This document shows, piece by piece, positions 22,888-31,223 of a stretch of 49,824 nt of DNA. The stretch is from Myxococcales bacterium. Its GTDB lineage: Bacteria > Myxococcota_A > Polyangia > Polyangiales > Polyangiaceae. The stretch is from the NCBI GenBank assembly GCA_009692485.1, contig SHZB01000003.1, positions 1 through 49,824 on the forward strand, given 5' to 3'. The first letter of the stretch is position 1, and each line of letters opens with the position of its first letter. Under the pieces are notes generated by a model. It saw nothing but the letters and a program-made list of their open reading frames with translations, was not told where the DNA came from and searched no databases. The translations under genes were made by a program, and so were the position numbers.

Positions 22888-25479
22888 ATGTCGCTCAGAA
22901 CTTGCAGCCTCGTCGGTCTCCTCGTGACCCTGCCAATCGTCGGATTTTTCGGCTGCAGCAGTGACGACACGGACACCACGCCCGAGCCCGCGTGCGTGGC
23001 CGATCTCGAGTCCGGCGATCCGAACGGTCACGCGGACCCCTTCGGCGCGAAGGCCGCTGGCCAGGCGCGCGCCTCACGCATCGCCAAGGGCTCGGACGTT
23101 CCCCAGCCGGCGCACGGACGGCAGCCGATCAAGGACGGCGACTACCTCCTGATCAACGACAAGATCGCGGTCACGATCGAAGCCGGGCGCCTCAGTGACG
23201 GGTACGGCCGCTTCGGCGGCGAGATCGTGGCGATCGACGAGGTTGGCGCGGACGGCCGGCCGATGGGGCGCTCGCGCTACATCGAGACTTTGGTTTGCTA
23301 CGGCGTCGCGCAGCCGAATCCCAGCAGCGTGACCGTGCTCGCGGACGGCTCGGACGGCGGCGAGGCCATCGTGCGCGTCGTCGGCACGCTCGAGACCATT
23401 CCGTTCCTCGGCTCGACGCTCGCGGCACTCTTTCCGAACGAGTACGGCCTCGAGGTCGCGTACGACTACGTGCTCGCGCCCGGCTCAGAGAAGGTGGTCT
23501 TGCGGGTGAGCATTCGCAACACGACGCCCGACGCGATCGACTTCGGACTCGAGCGACCCGGCAGCGATGAGCTTTACGGCTTCTTCCAGGGCAGCCACAA
23601 CTTGCTCACGACCGAGGCGAACGGCTTCGGCTCGATTGGCCCGACGTCGCCGTGGGTCGGCTTCGTGGGCGGACCGACCGAGGCGGGGCGCGAGGCGGCG
23701 GCCTTCAATTTCGCCTGGCGAACGACCGATGCCGAGATCGAGAAAGGCGTCGCGCAGAGCGGATTTTCGCTCTTCAACGGGCCCGGTTTCATCGCCGACG
23801 GGTGCGCCATCACGACGCTCGACCGGGTAGAGATCATCGCCGGCGGTCCCGAATACGACGGACTTCGCGAGGCGATTCGCCGCACGGATAGCGAGCCACC
23901 GTGGCGCGCGCTCGCCGGCAAGGTCACCGACGCAGACGGCAAGGCGATGGCGAACGCTTACGTCCACGAGCTCGCGACGGACGGCAGCTATCTGAGCCGC
24001 ACGCGCACCGGCAAGGACGGCGCGTTCCTCCTCCACGCGCCTCCGGGCAACAGCGTCCGCCTCGTCGCATCCGAGCTCGGCTACGTGCACAAGGGCCTTG
24101 ACGTGAAGGCCACCGATAGCGACGTGGTGCTCGCCTTCGAGGCCGATGCCACCTTGCACATCGTCGCGAAGGACGACTCCGGCACCGCCCTGCCCGTGCG
24201 AATTCAGGTGATCCCCACCACCGCGGCCGCAACCTACCCTGAAGAGTTCGGCGTCGAGCAGCCGGCGAACGGTCGGCTCTACCAGGTCTTCGAACTCGAC
24301 GGCGACGCCACCATTTCGGTGCCGCCCGGCGAGCACCGCGTCATCGTCACGCGCGGCTACGAGTACGAGCTCCACGACGAGACGGTCACGGTCGCCGCCG
24401 GCGATACCAAAGAGGTGACGGCCACGCTCGTGCACAGCGTCGACACCGCGAAAGTGATGTGCGCGGACTTTCACATCCACTCGCAGCAGTCACCCGACTC
24501 GAGCGATCCGATCGACTTCAAGGTCGCCGGCGCCATCGCCGATGGGCTCGACATTCCGTGTTCGAGCGAGCACGAGTGGGTGGTCGATTTCGGGCCCGTC
24601 GTCGCGAAGCTTGGCATGACCAAGTGGGCCTTCGGGATGAGCTCGCTCGAGCTCACGACCTTCGCGTATGGGCATTTCGGCATCATCCCGATGAAGCCGC
24701 GCCCCGGCGAATACAACAACGGCGCGATCGACTGGATCGGAAAGTCGCCGACCGAGACCTTCGCCGCCGTCGATGCGCTCGACACCAAGCCCGCGCTGAT
24801 CGTGAATCATCCGCGCAGCTCGATCGGCGGGTATTTCACGGCGATGGCGCTCGATCCGATGACCGGCGAGGCGCTCGACGCCGATCGCTACAGCGACAAC
24901 TACGACGCCATCGAGGTCTTCAACGACTCGAGCTTCGAGCAGAACCGCAAGGAGGACGTCCGCGATTGGTTCCATCTGCTGATGCGTGGCAAGCGTGTCT
25001 TCGCGGTCGGCAACTCCGACACGCACGCGCTCCGCACGACCCCCGCCGGTTACCCGCGCACCTGCTTCGCGTTCGGACACGACGACCCGACCAAGCTCTC
25101 GCCCGAGCTCGTCCGCGACCTTCTGCTCTCGGGCAACAGCACCGTGAGCGGCGGCCTCTACATGACCGTCACGGGACCCGGTGGCGAGAAGCCCGGGCAA
25201 TCGGTGGCAGCCGGCAAAAAGAAATTCACGGTGACCGTCGAATCCCCCAGTTGGGTCGACGCGAGCGAGCTCGAGGTCATCGTGGACGGTGAGACGACGG
25301 CGATGGTCGCGCTGTTGCCGATCGGTAACGGTCCGTCGAATCGCTACGCCAACGAGGTCGAGGTCAACCTCACAGGAAAGAAATTCGTCCTGTTTCACGC
25401 GCGCAGCGAAAAGGACCTCGCGCCGCTGCATCCCGGGCGTGAAGCCTTCGCCGTGTCGAACCCGATCTTCGTCGAGTAG
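22888..25479 (+). CDS. PHP-domain (CehA/McbA-like) metallohydrolase lipoprotein
   Basis: 863 residues. Lipoprotein signal MSLRTCSLVGLLVTLPIVG ends in a lipobox GFFGCSS. The middle carries carboxypeptidase-regulatory-like folds (about residues 335-395, ALAGKVTDADGKAMANAYVHE, GKDGAFLLHAPPG) and a further beta domain. From about residue 525 a PHP phosphoesterase domain shows metal motifs CADFHIHSQQSPDS, SSEHEW, VNHPRS and VGNSDTHAL in the right order. The CehA/McbA group includes hydrolases of esters and amides as well as phosphoesters, so substrate is open. It is expected at the outer membrane or periplasm. The N-terminal part (GDYLLINDKIAVTIEAG) is also found in large secreted myxobacterial proteins. 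Confidence 0.88.
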   Translation: MSLRTCSLVGLLVTLPIVGFFGCSSDDTDTTPEPACVADLESGDPNGHADPFGAKAAGQARASRIAKGSDVPQPAHGRQPIKDGDYLLINDKIAVTIEAGRLSDGYGRFGGEIVAIDEVGADGRPMGRSRYIETLVCYGVAQPNPSSVTVLADGSDGGEAIVRVVGTLETIPFLGSTLAALFPNEYGLEVAYDYVLAPGSEKVVLRVSIRNTTPDAIDFGLERPGSDELYGFFQGSHNLLTTEANGFGSIGPTSPWVGFVGGPTEAGREAAAFNFAWRTTDAEIEKGVAQSGFSLFNGPGFIADGCAITTLDRVEIIAGGPEYDGLREAIRRTDSEPPWRALAGKVTDADGKAMANAYVHELATDGSYLSRTRTGKDGAFLLHAPPGNSVRLVASELGYVHKGLDVKATDSDVVLAFEADATLHIVAKDDSGTALPVRIQVIPTTAAATYPEEFGVEQPANGRLYQVFELDGDATISVPPGEHRVIVTRGYEYELHDETVTVAAGDTKEVTATLVHSVDTAKVMCADFHIHSQQSPDSSDPIDFKVAGAIADGLDIPCSSEHEWVVDFGPVVAKLGMTKWAFGMSSLELTTFAYGHFGIIPMKPRPGEYNNGAIDWIGKSPTETFAAVDALDTKPALIVNHPRSSIGGYFTAMALDPMTGEALDADRYSDNYDAIEVFNDSSFEQNRKEDVRDWFHLLMRGKRVFAVGNSDTHALRTTPAGYPRTCFAFGHDDPTKLSPELVRDLLLSGNSTVSGGLYMTVTGPGGEKPGQSVAAGKKKFTVTVESPSWVDASELEVIVDGETTAMVALLPIGNGPSNRYANEVEVNLTGKKFVLFHARSEKDLAPLHPGREAFAVSNPIFVE

Positions 25480-25594
25480 CGAGAGGCAGCACGCAACGAG
25501 CCCTCCGCATGGGGTCCGTCCGCGTCGCGTTCAAGCCAGTTTCTTCGCGCCACGGTCGGCGAGTCGCGGCCTTCGAGCAGCGGTCGTCGCGTCG

Positions 25595-26482
25595 CTATTC
25601 TTTGGCGCGGCCGAACACCTTGCTGAAGGGCGGCAGCGATTCGACCAGCCACACGTTGCCGCCGACGACTGAGCCCTCGCCGATGACGGTGTCGCCGCCA
25701 AGGATGGTCGCGCCCGAGTAAATCGTGACGCCGTCCTCGAGTGTTGGGTGGCGCCGCTGAGCCGGCTGTGCGCTGCCGCCGCGCGCCGTGCTGAGCGCTC
25801 CGAGCGTGACGTTTTGATAGAGCTTCACGTCGTTGCCGATGACGGCGGTCTCGCCGATGACGACGCCGCTGCCATGGTCCATGAAGAAGCCCTCGCCGAT
25901 GGTGGCGCCCGGGTGAATGTCGATGCCCGTGGTCGCGTGCGCGTGCTCTGCGATGATGCGCGGGATCATCGGCACGCCTTGCCCGTGCAGCACGTGCGCG
26001 ATGCGATGCGCGGTCAACGCCATCACCGACGGATAGCTGAACACGACCTCCTCGATGCTCTGCGCCGCCGGATCGCCGTGAAATGCCGCGAGCACGTCGC
26101 GATTGAGCAGCCGCCGCAATTCGGGCAGCTTCTGCCAGAGCCCGAGCGCGAGCTCTTCGCTGTAGCCCTCCCCGTGCGTGCCGACGACGCCGCGGAACCG
26201 CTCGTAGGTGACCGCGCGTTCGATCTGATCCACCAACAACTCATGCGCGTGATGCAGATGCTCGGCGAGCTCGTGCCGGAGGTTGTCGCGATTGAGCGCG
26301 CGCGTGCTGTAGAAGCCCATGAAAATCACGGGCAAGAGGTGATGAAACGCCTCGATCACCTTGCGCTGATTCGGCAACGCGGCGCTCTCGAGGTTGTTGA
26401 TCTCTTCAGGTCCGTCGTAGCTCGCGGTGATCTCGTCGATGGCCGTCTCGAGATCCCGGTGCCGCCTCACCTCGCGTCGCAT
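25595..26482 (-). CDS. cysE: Serine O-acetyltransferase (EpsC/CysE type)
   Basis: 295 residues from the ATG at 26482 (a GTG codon directly before it is also in frame). It acetylates L-serine with acetyl-CoA, the first step of cysteine synthesis. The helical N-terminal half (LPVIFMGFYSTRALNRDNL, LRRLLNRDVLAAFHGDPAA) is typical of the longer EpsC-like branch. The C-terminal left-handed beta helix shows RIIAEHAHATTGIDIHPGATIGEGFFMDHGSG with the catalytic Asp-His region, then VVIGETAVIGNDVKLYQNVTLGA, and closes with GGDTVIGEGSVVGGNVWL. No cysK follows. The start sits inside a 26-bp duplication. Confidence 0.93.
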   Translation of the reverse strand: MRREVRRHRDLETAIDEITASYDGPEEINNLESAALPNQRKVIEAFHHLLPVIFMGFYSTRALNRDNLRHELAEHLHHAHELLVDQIERAVTYERFRGVVGTHGEGYSEELALGLWQKLPELRRLLNRDVLAAFHGDPAAQSIEEVVFSYPSVMALTAHRIAHVLHGQGVPMIPRIIAEHAHATTGIDIHPGATIGEGFFMDHGSGVVIGETAVIGNDVKLYQNVTLGALSTARGGSAQPAQRRHPTLEDGVTIYSGATILGGDTVIGEGSVVGGNVWLVESLPPFSKVFGRAKE

Positions 26483-26524
26483 CACGCCCTACCTCTATCG
26501 CGTCGAATCACGCCCTACCTATAG
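26473..26524. repeat. 26-bp direct repeat x2 at the cysE start
   Basis: CGCGTCG-ATCACGCCCTACCT-type units at 26473-26498 and 26499-26524. The first holds the ATG of cysE (minus strand); in the second the CAT has become AAT. Confidence 0.85.
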
Positions 26525-26712
26525 TGCGTCTCCCTCCGCCGCGCTCACCGCAACGCTCACGGAACACGCCCGGTCCGCCAGGAAATTGACGTCGCTCCGC
26601 ACCGGCCGTTCCCCCACTGCAACGCCACGCTTCGCCACGCTTCCGTTGGCTTGTTTTCCGCGTATTCTCCCGCTTCCGTGATGGCCCTTCGATTGCTACC
26701 GGCGAGCGCGCG

Positions 26713-29640
26713 ATGAAGCATTTCTTGATCTCGATCGTCCTCGCGGGCGCGTTGACCTCTTCCGCAAACGGGCATGCGCTCAGCGCCCATCCTTCCGAGA
26801 CGGCGGGACTCATCGCCGCCGATTCGCGCGCCCTTCGCTCTACGCGGCTGACGACGAGCCACGTTCCGGCACGCGCGCGCAAGGCGTGGGAGCGCTTCCT
26901 CGCGGACGTGGGCGGTCAATGGCTCGCGACCTGGGACGAGACCACCCTGGTACCGCTGCGAGTCTTCGGGACCGGCGTCATCGCCAACGGATCGAACCGC
27001 TCGGCGCGCATTGCCGAGGCCTTCTCACGCGGCTGGCTCACGCGGCACCTCGAGCTCTTGGCCCCCGGCGCAAACGAGGCCGACTTCGTGCTTACGGCGA
27101 ACGAGGTACTCGACACGCCGGGCGGTGAGCTTCGCGTCGTCGCTTTTCGGCAAGAGCACGAGGGCCTGCCGGTCGAGGGCGGTCAGCTCAGCTTTCGCTT
27201 CAAGCGCGATCGGCTCATCGTCATCGCGAGCGAGGCGCTGCCCTTCGTCCAAAGGGTCCGGCCCGCCATTGTGCTCGACGATGCGGCGGCGCTCGCGCGA
27301 GCGGCAGCGTTCATCGAGACTCACGGCGCACGCGGCCTCAGCTCCACCGGAGTCACCGCGCTCAGCGTCGATGGCGTTCGTATCCTGCCGCTCGTCGGCG
27401 CCGCGCGCGTGCTCGCGTACCGCACTGCCCTCGCCGTCACCGTACGGGCAACGCGACCGGTCGGTCTCTACACTGTCTATCTCGATCCGCAGAGCGGCGA
27501 GCCCATCGCGCACCGCCAAGAGCTGCGCTTCGGAGAGGCGACAGTGCGCTTCGACGTGCCGGTGCGACGGCCCACCGCAGAGCGGCAGTTCATGGCGGCG
27601 CCCTTCGTCGACGTGCTCGTGAACGGCCAAGCCACCGCGACGAGCGAGCTCGGCGTCCTCACGGTGCCCGACCTCATGACGAGCACGCTCAGCTTCGGCG
27701 CGAAGGGCAGCCGGGTCACGGTCAACAACGAGCCCGGCAAGGACGAGACGGTGAGCTTCGACGTCGCGCCGGGCGGCGAGGCGGTGTGGGGCGCGCCCAA
27801 CAAGCCCTTCGTAGATTCGCAGCTCACGAGCTACGTCCACGCGCACGTCGCAAAAACTCACGGTCGCACGATCGCGCCGAATATGAAGTGGCTCGATGCC
27901 TTGCTCCCCGTGAACGTCAACATCGATGACGCGTGCAACGCTTTCTACGACGGCACGAGCATTAATTTCTTCCGCGCCGCGGGCCCCTGCGAAAACACCG
28001 GTCGCCTCGCCGACGTCGTCTATCACGAGTTCGGCCACGGCTTTCACCACCACGCGATCATCCCCGGCCTAGGCAGTTTCGACAGCGCGCTGAGCGAGGG
28101 CCTGAGCGATTTCTATGCAGCGAGCATCACCGGCGATCCGGGGATGGGCCGCGGATTCTTCTTCGACGACGAGCCGCTCCGACACATCGACCCGGCCGGC
28201 GAGGCGGTCTGGCCCGAGCACATCGCGGCAGATCCGCACACGACGGGCCTCATCATCGGCGGCACGCTCTGGGATCTCCGTAAGCTCCTCATCGAGAAGC
28301 ACGGCGAGGTGGCCGGCAAGCAGCTGACGAACGAGCTCTTCTACGCGATGGCGCGAACGTCAGTTGACATTCCGTCAACTTATTCTGAGGTGCTTGCGGC
28401 CGACGACGACGACGGCGATCTCGAGAACGGCACGCCGAACGTGTGCGAGATCATCGATGCCTTCGGGCGTCACGGCCTGCGGACGCTCGCCGCGTCCGTC
28501 GCTGCACCGGACATCGCGCCGCCCACGCAAGACGGCTACCAGATCGCGATCCACATCGGCGGCCTCTACGAATTCTGCGCGGCGGACAAGATCGACGCGG
28601 CCTCGATTCGGTGGCGACGCGAGGGCCAGCAAGGCTCCGTCGCGGTGGTCCCGATGGCGGGCGGCCCCACCGACTTCGCCGCAAGCATTCCGCAGCAGCC
28701 CGACGGCACCACCGTGCGCTTCCGGGTTGCGCTCGAGCTAGGCGCCGCCAGCACCATCTCGTTTCCCGACAACCTCGCAGATCCGAACTACCAGCTCTTC
28801 GTCGGCGACGTCACGCCCATCTATTGTACCGACTTCGAGACCGATCCATTTCAAGAGGGCTGGACCCACGCGCTGACCGCGGGCTCGAACGAAGACGGCG
28901 CGGACGACTGGCAGTGGGGCATGCCGACGAGCGCCCCCCCCAGCGGCGATCCCGATGCGGCGTACTCGGGCACGCGCCTGTTGGGCAACGATCTCGGACA
29001 CGGCATTCACACCGGCGAATACGAGCCCGAGAAGGTCAACTTCGTCCTGAGCCCACCGGTCGACGTGCGCGGTTTCGTCGACGTACGCCTTCAGTATCGA
29101 CGCTGGCTCACGGTAGAAGATGGCTTCTACGACGCCGCCACCGTCTACGTGAACGACCAACTGGCCTGGCAGAATTACCAGTCGGGTTCCGAGGACGATG
29201 CCGAGATCCACCATGTCGATCGCGAGTGGCGCTTCCACGATCTGCCGCTCACTCCGTACGTGAACGAGAACGGCCAGCTGCAGGTGAAATTCGAGCTCGC
29301 GACGGACGCTGGCTTCGAGCTTGGCGGCTGGTCCATCGATGATTTCTGCATCGTCGGTCGCGTGGCCGGCGCGGTGCCAGCAGTCTGCGGCGACGGCGCG
29401 CTCGCCGCGGCTGAGCTCTGCGACGACGGCAATCTCGCACCGGGCGACGGCTGCGACGCGAGCTGCCAACTCGAGCCAGCGAGCGTCCCGCGCCGCCCGC
29501 AACGCACGATCGTGATCACGAGCGGCTGCGGCTGCCGGATCATCGGAGAGAGCGCGCACGACCAGCGCGGGATCTTCGCAATCGCCGCGATTCTCGGGGG
29601 TTTCGGCCTCGCGCGACGCCGGCGGTCGCGAGCGACGTAG
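26713..29640 (+). CDS. Secreted FTP-propeptide zinc metallopeptidase with MYXO-CTERM-like anchor
   Basis: 975 residues. Signal peptide MKHFLISIVLAGALTSSANG, then a thermolysin/fungalysin-type propeptide (about residues 35-240, WLATWDETTLVPLRVFGTG, FRQEHEGLPVEGGQLSF). The catalytic region has HEFGHGFHHH near residue 439 and the third zinc ligand in ALSEGLSDFYAA near 460, an M4/M36 gluzincin pattern. A beta-sandwich follows (about 700-890). A Cys-rich unit ELCDDGNLAPGDGCDASC precedes the C-terminus SGCGCRI, one hydrophobic helix and RRRRSR, which fits MYXO-CTERM sorting to the surface. Likely a secreted self-activating protease. Its TAG lies within a 24-bp repeat shared with the converging sspB-like gene. 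Confidence 0.92.
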   Translation: MKHFLISIVLAGALTSSANGHALSAHPSETAGLIAADSRALRSTRLTTSHVPARARKAWERFLADVGGQWLATWDETTLVPLRVFGTGVIANGSNRSARIAEAFSRGWLTRHLELLAPGANEADFVLTANEVLDTPGGELRVVAFRQEHEGLPVEGGQLSFRFKRDRLIVIASEALPFVQRVRPAIVLDDAAALARAAAFIETHGARGLSSTGVTALSVDGVRILPLVGAARVLAYRTALAVTVRATRPVGLYTVYLDPQSGEPIAHRQELRFGEATVRFDVPVRRPTAERQFMAAPFVDVLVNGQATATSELGVLTVPDLMTSTLSFGAKGSRVTVNNEPGKDETVSFDVAPGGEAVWGAPNKPFVDSQLTSYVHAHVAKTHGRTIAPNMKWLDALLPVNVNIDDACNAFYDGTSINFFRAAGPCENTGRLADVVYHEFGHGFHHHAIIPGLGSFDSALSEGLSDFYAASITGDPGMGRGFFFDDEPLRHIDPAGEAVWPEHIAADPHTTGLIIGGTLWDLRKLLIEKHGEVAGKQLTNELFYAMARTSVDIPSTYSEVLAADDDDGDLENGTPNVCEIIDAFGRHGLRTLAASVAAPDIAPPTQDGYQIAIHIGGLYEFCAADKIDAASIRWRREGQQGSVAVVPMAGGPTDFAASIPQQPDGTTVRFRVALELGAASTISFPDNLADPNYQLFVGDVTPIYCTDFETDPFQEGWTHALTAGSNEDGADDWQWGMPTSAPPSGDPDAAYSGTRLLGNDLGHGIHTGEYEPEKVNFVLSPPVDVRGFVDVRLQYRRWLTVEDGFYDAATVYVNDQLAWQNYQSGSEDDAEIHHVDREWRFHDLPLTPYVNENGQLQVKFELATDAGFELGGWSIDDFCIVGRVAGAVPAVCGDGALAAAELCDDGNLAPGDGCDASCQLEPASVPRRPQRTIVITSGCGCRIIGESAHDQRGIFAIAAILGGFGLARRRRSRAT

Positions 29641-29699
29641 CTACTTCACGACGCGAAGGGTGCGCCCGACGACTCGCGACGTAGCTACTTCACGACGCG
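29632..29699. repeat. 24-bp perfect direct repeat, 44-bp period, at two converging stops
   Basis: GCGACGTAGCTACTTCACGACGCG at 29632-29655 and 29676-29699 (first 20 bases: GCGACGTAGCTACTTCACGA). The first copy holds the TAG of the peptidase gene on the plus strand. The second encodes RVVK-stop of the sspB-like gene on the minus strand. Each copy therefore carries both stops. Confidence 0.95.
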
Positions 29700-30338
29700 T
29701 AGATACGACGGAAATTTTCGCTTCTTGGGGTTGCCGTCGTGGACCTCGTCCACGCGCGGAGGAGCTGCCTCGGCATGAGGAGCGTCGCCGCGCGTAGGGG
29801 CTCCAGGCGACACGCTGGCGAGGCGGACGCGTGGCTCCGCGAGCGGGCGTGCGACCGAGCGACGCGGCGATGGAAGCTCCGAGTTGGCCTCGCTCGTGGC
29901 AGCAAGAGCGGATACGCGAGCCAGCTTCGGGCGCTTCTTCGGCGCGGGCTTTGGGGCCTTGCCACCGTCGCGCATTGCCTCGATCTCGGCCGGCACATCG
30001 TCGGGCCAGATCATGCCGCGGCCGTCTTCACCGACGAGGCCGTAGATCGCGGTCCACGGCAAGAAGCACCAGATCGGCGTGCGGCTGAACGACAAAGTGC
30101 AGGCGATGCCGTTTACGCCAGCGTCGAGATCGGGGATCGCGATCGCCATGTTGAAGCCGACCTGGAGCACGAGCTGCGGCTGGTTCTTGAGCGCCTTGGG
30201 CACGACCACGCCATCGCGACGCGGGTCGAGGTGCACGAACACGCTCGGACCATCGAGGAGGGAGAGCGCGATTTCACGCTTCGGCGGGAGCTTGGGGGGC
30301 GCAGCCACAAGGACGAAATAGCGGCAATTCGCGCTCAA
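29685..30338 (-). CDS. SspB-like ClpXP adaptor with long disordered linker
   Basis: 217 residues if started at the TTG at 30338, 207 from an in-frame GTG at 30308 (MAAPPKLPPKR). No clear ribosome-binding site decides it. Residues about 25-115 match the SspB fold: SVFVHLDPRRDGVVVPKAL, LVLQVGFNMAIAIPDLD, GIACTLSFSRTPIWCFLPWTAIYGLV, GMIWPDDVP. SspB delivers ssrA-tagged proteins to ClpXP. A linker of about 90 residues rich in Pro, Arg and Ala ends in SYLRVVK. That matches the C-terminal ClpX-docking peptide of E. coli SspB (LRVVK), strong support for the assignment. The start overlaps the end of the SRAP gene by four bases. Confidence 0.88.
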   Translation of the reverse strand: MSANCRYFVLVAAPPKLPPKREIALSLLDGPSVFVHLDPRRDGVVVPKALKNQPQLVLQVGFNMAIAIPDLDAGVNGIACTLSFSRTPIWCFLPWTAIYGLVGEDGRGMIWPDDVPAEIEAMRDGGKAPKPAPKKRPKLARVSALAATSEANSELPSPRRSVARPLAEPRVRLASVSPGAPTRGDAPHAEAAPPRVDEVHDGNPKKRKFPSYLRVVK

Positions 30339-31108
30339 AACAAGCTTCGCTGTCGGTCGGGCTCGGCGCCATCCATCTGGGCGCTAGCGACCGCAGCGGT
30401 TTCGCTCTGGGCGCTATCGACGGGAACACTGCGTAACCACGGGTCGTCGGGGTCGAGCAGCTGAGGGTCGTCGTGGCGCGGGGAGTTGAGGCGGCGTGAC
30501 GCGGGGCTCGCGACCAGAAGTGCATGACGGGCCGGCACGAGCAGCGCGGCCGGGTCCGGTCCGTCGAGCCACCGCGCGATATCTGGTAATGCGAGCACCG
30601 CCGGCATGCGATCGTGCACCGGCCGGACGACGTCGTTCGCGGGTGTCGTCACGATCGCAAAAGTCCGATGGACCTCGCCCGTGCTCGGCTCCGTCCACGT
30701 CGCGGAGAGCCCGGCGAGCCACAAGATCGCGCGGTCCTCGGCGTGAAACCACATGGGCTGGCGCGCGCTCTTCGGACCCGTCCATTCGTAGAAGCCGTCG
30801 GCCGGAACGACGCAGCGATTCGTCCGAAACGCGACGCGAAATGCCGGTTTTTCCGCGACGGATTCACTTCTAGCGTTGATGAGCTTGTGTCCAATCGAGC
30901 GGTCCTTCGCGAAGTGAGGCACGAGCCCCCACGCCGCCGAGACAAGCTCGCGACTGCCGCCGGCGGGCCGCACGATGTAGTGACGATTCGTCGGAGCGAC
31001 GTTGAAGCGCGGGCGGTACATGGCCGCGAGCTCAGTTGACAGCGTGGCACCGATCACCTCCGCCACATCGGCGAGGTGCGCGACGGTAAGCGTGAATCGC
31101 CCGCACAC
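30335..31108 (-). CDS. SRAP-domain (YedK/HMCES-like) DNA-protein crosslink enzyme
   Basis: 257 residues. SRAP proteins trap abasic sites in single-stranded DNA by a thiazolidine bond to Cys2. The start MCGRF puts Cys at position 2 as required. The Asn of FNVAPTN, the Glu of VPADGFYEW and the His of VHDRMPAVL make up the rest of the active site. The DNA-contacting motif HKLINARSESV is also present. A C-terminal extension of about 40 residues (SVPVDSAQSETAAVASAQMDG) exceeds the usual domain and holds a small repeat. The gene overlaps the sspB-like gene by four bases, so repair of abasic lesions and protein turnover may be co-expressed (inference). Confidence 0.95.
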   Translation of the reverse strand: MCGRFTLTVAHLADVAEVIGATLSTELAAMYRPRFNVAPTNRHYIVRPAGGSRELVSAAWGLVPHFAKDRSIGHKLINARSESVAEKPAFRVAFRTNRCVVPADGFYEWTGPKSARQPMWFHAEDRAILWLAGLSATWTEPSTGEVHRTFAIVTTPANDVVRPVHDRMPAVLALPDIARWLDGPDPAALLVPARHALLVASPASRRLNSPRHDDPQLLDPDDPWLRSVPVDSAQSETAAVASAQMDGAEPDRQRSLF

Positions 31109-31150
31109 GACCTGGTCGCTCTACCGCATCGACCGCGCGACGCCATCACC

Positions 31151-31192
31151 GCTCGTGCATTCTCGCTCGTGCATTCTCGCTCGTGCGTTTGC
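31151..31192. repeat. 14-bp tandem repeat x3 between SRAP and permease genes
   Basis: GCTCGTGCATTCTC at 31151-31164 and 31165-31178, with a diverged third unit to 31192, about 30 bases before the permease start. Confidence 0.9.
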
Positions 31193-31223
31193 GGCGCGTC
31201 GATGGCCGCGCTAACTCCGCCGC

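Noticed and set aside
20874-22964. 696-residue open frame antisense to the GNAT and MscS genes
   Set aside because: Arg/His/Asp-rich translation without any domain; it is the shadow of high-GC genes, each of which has clear motifs on the other strand.
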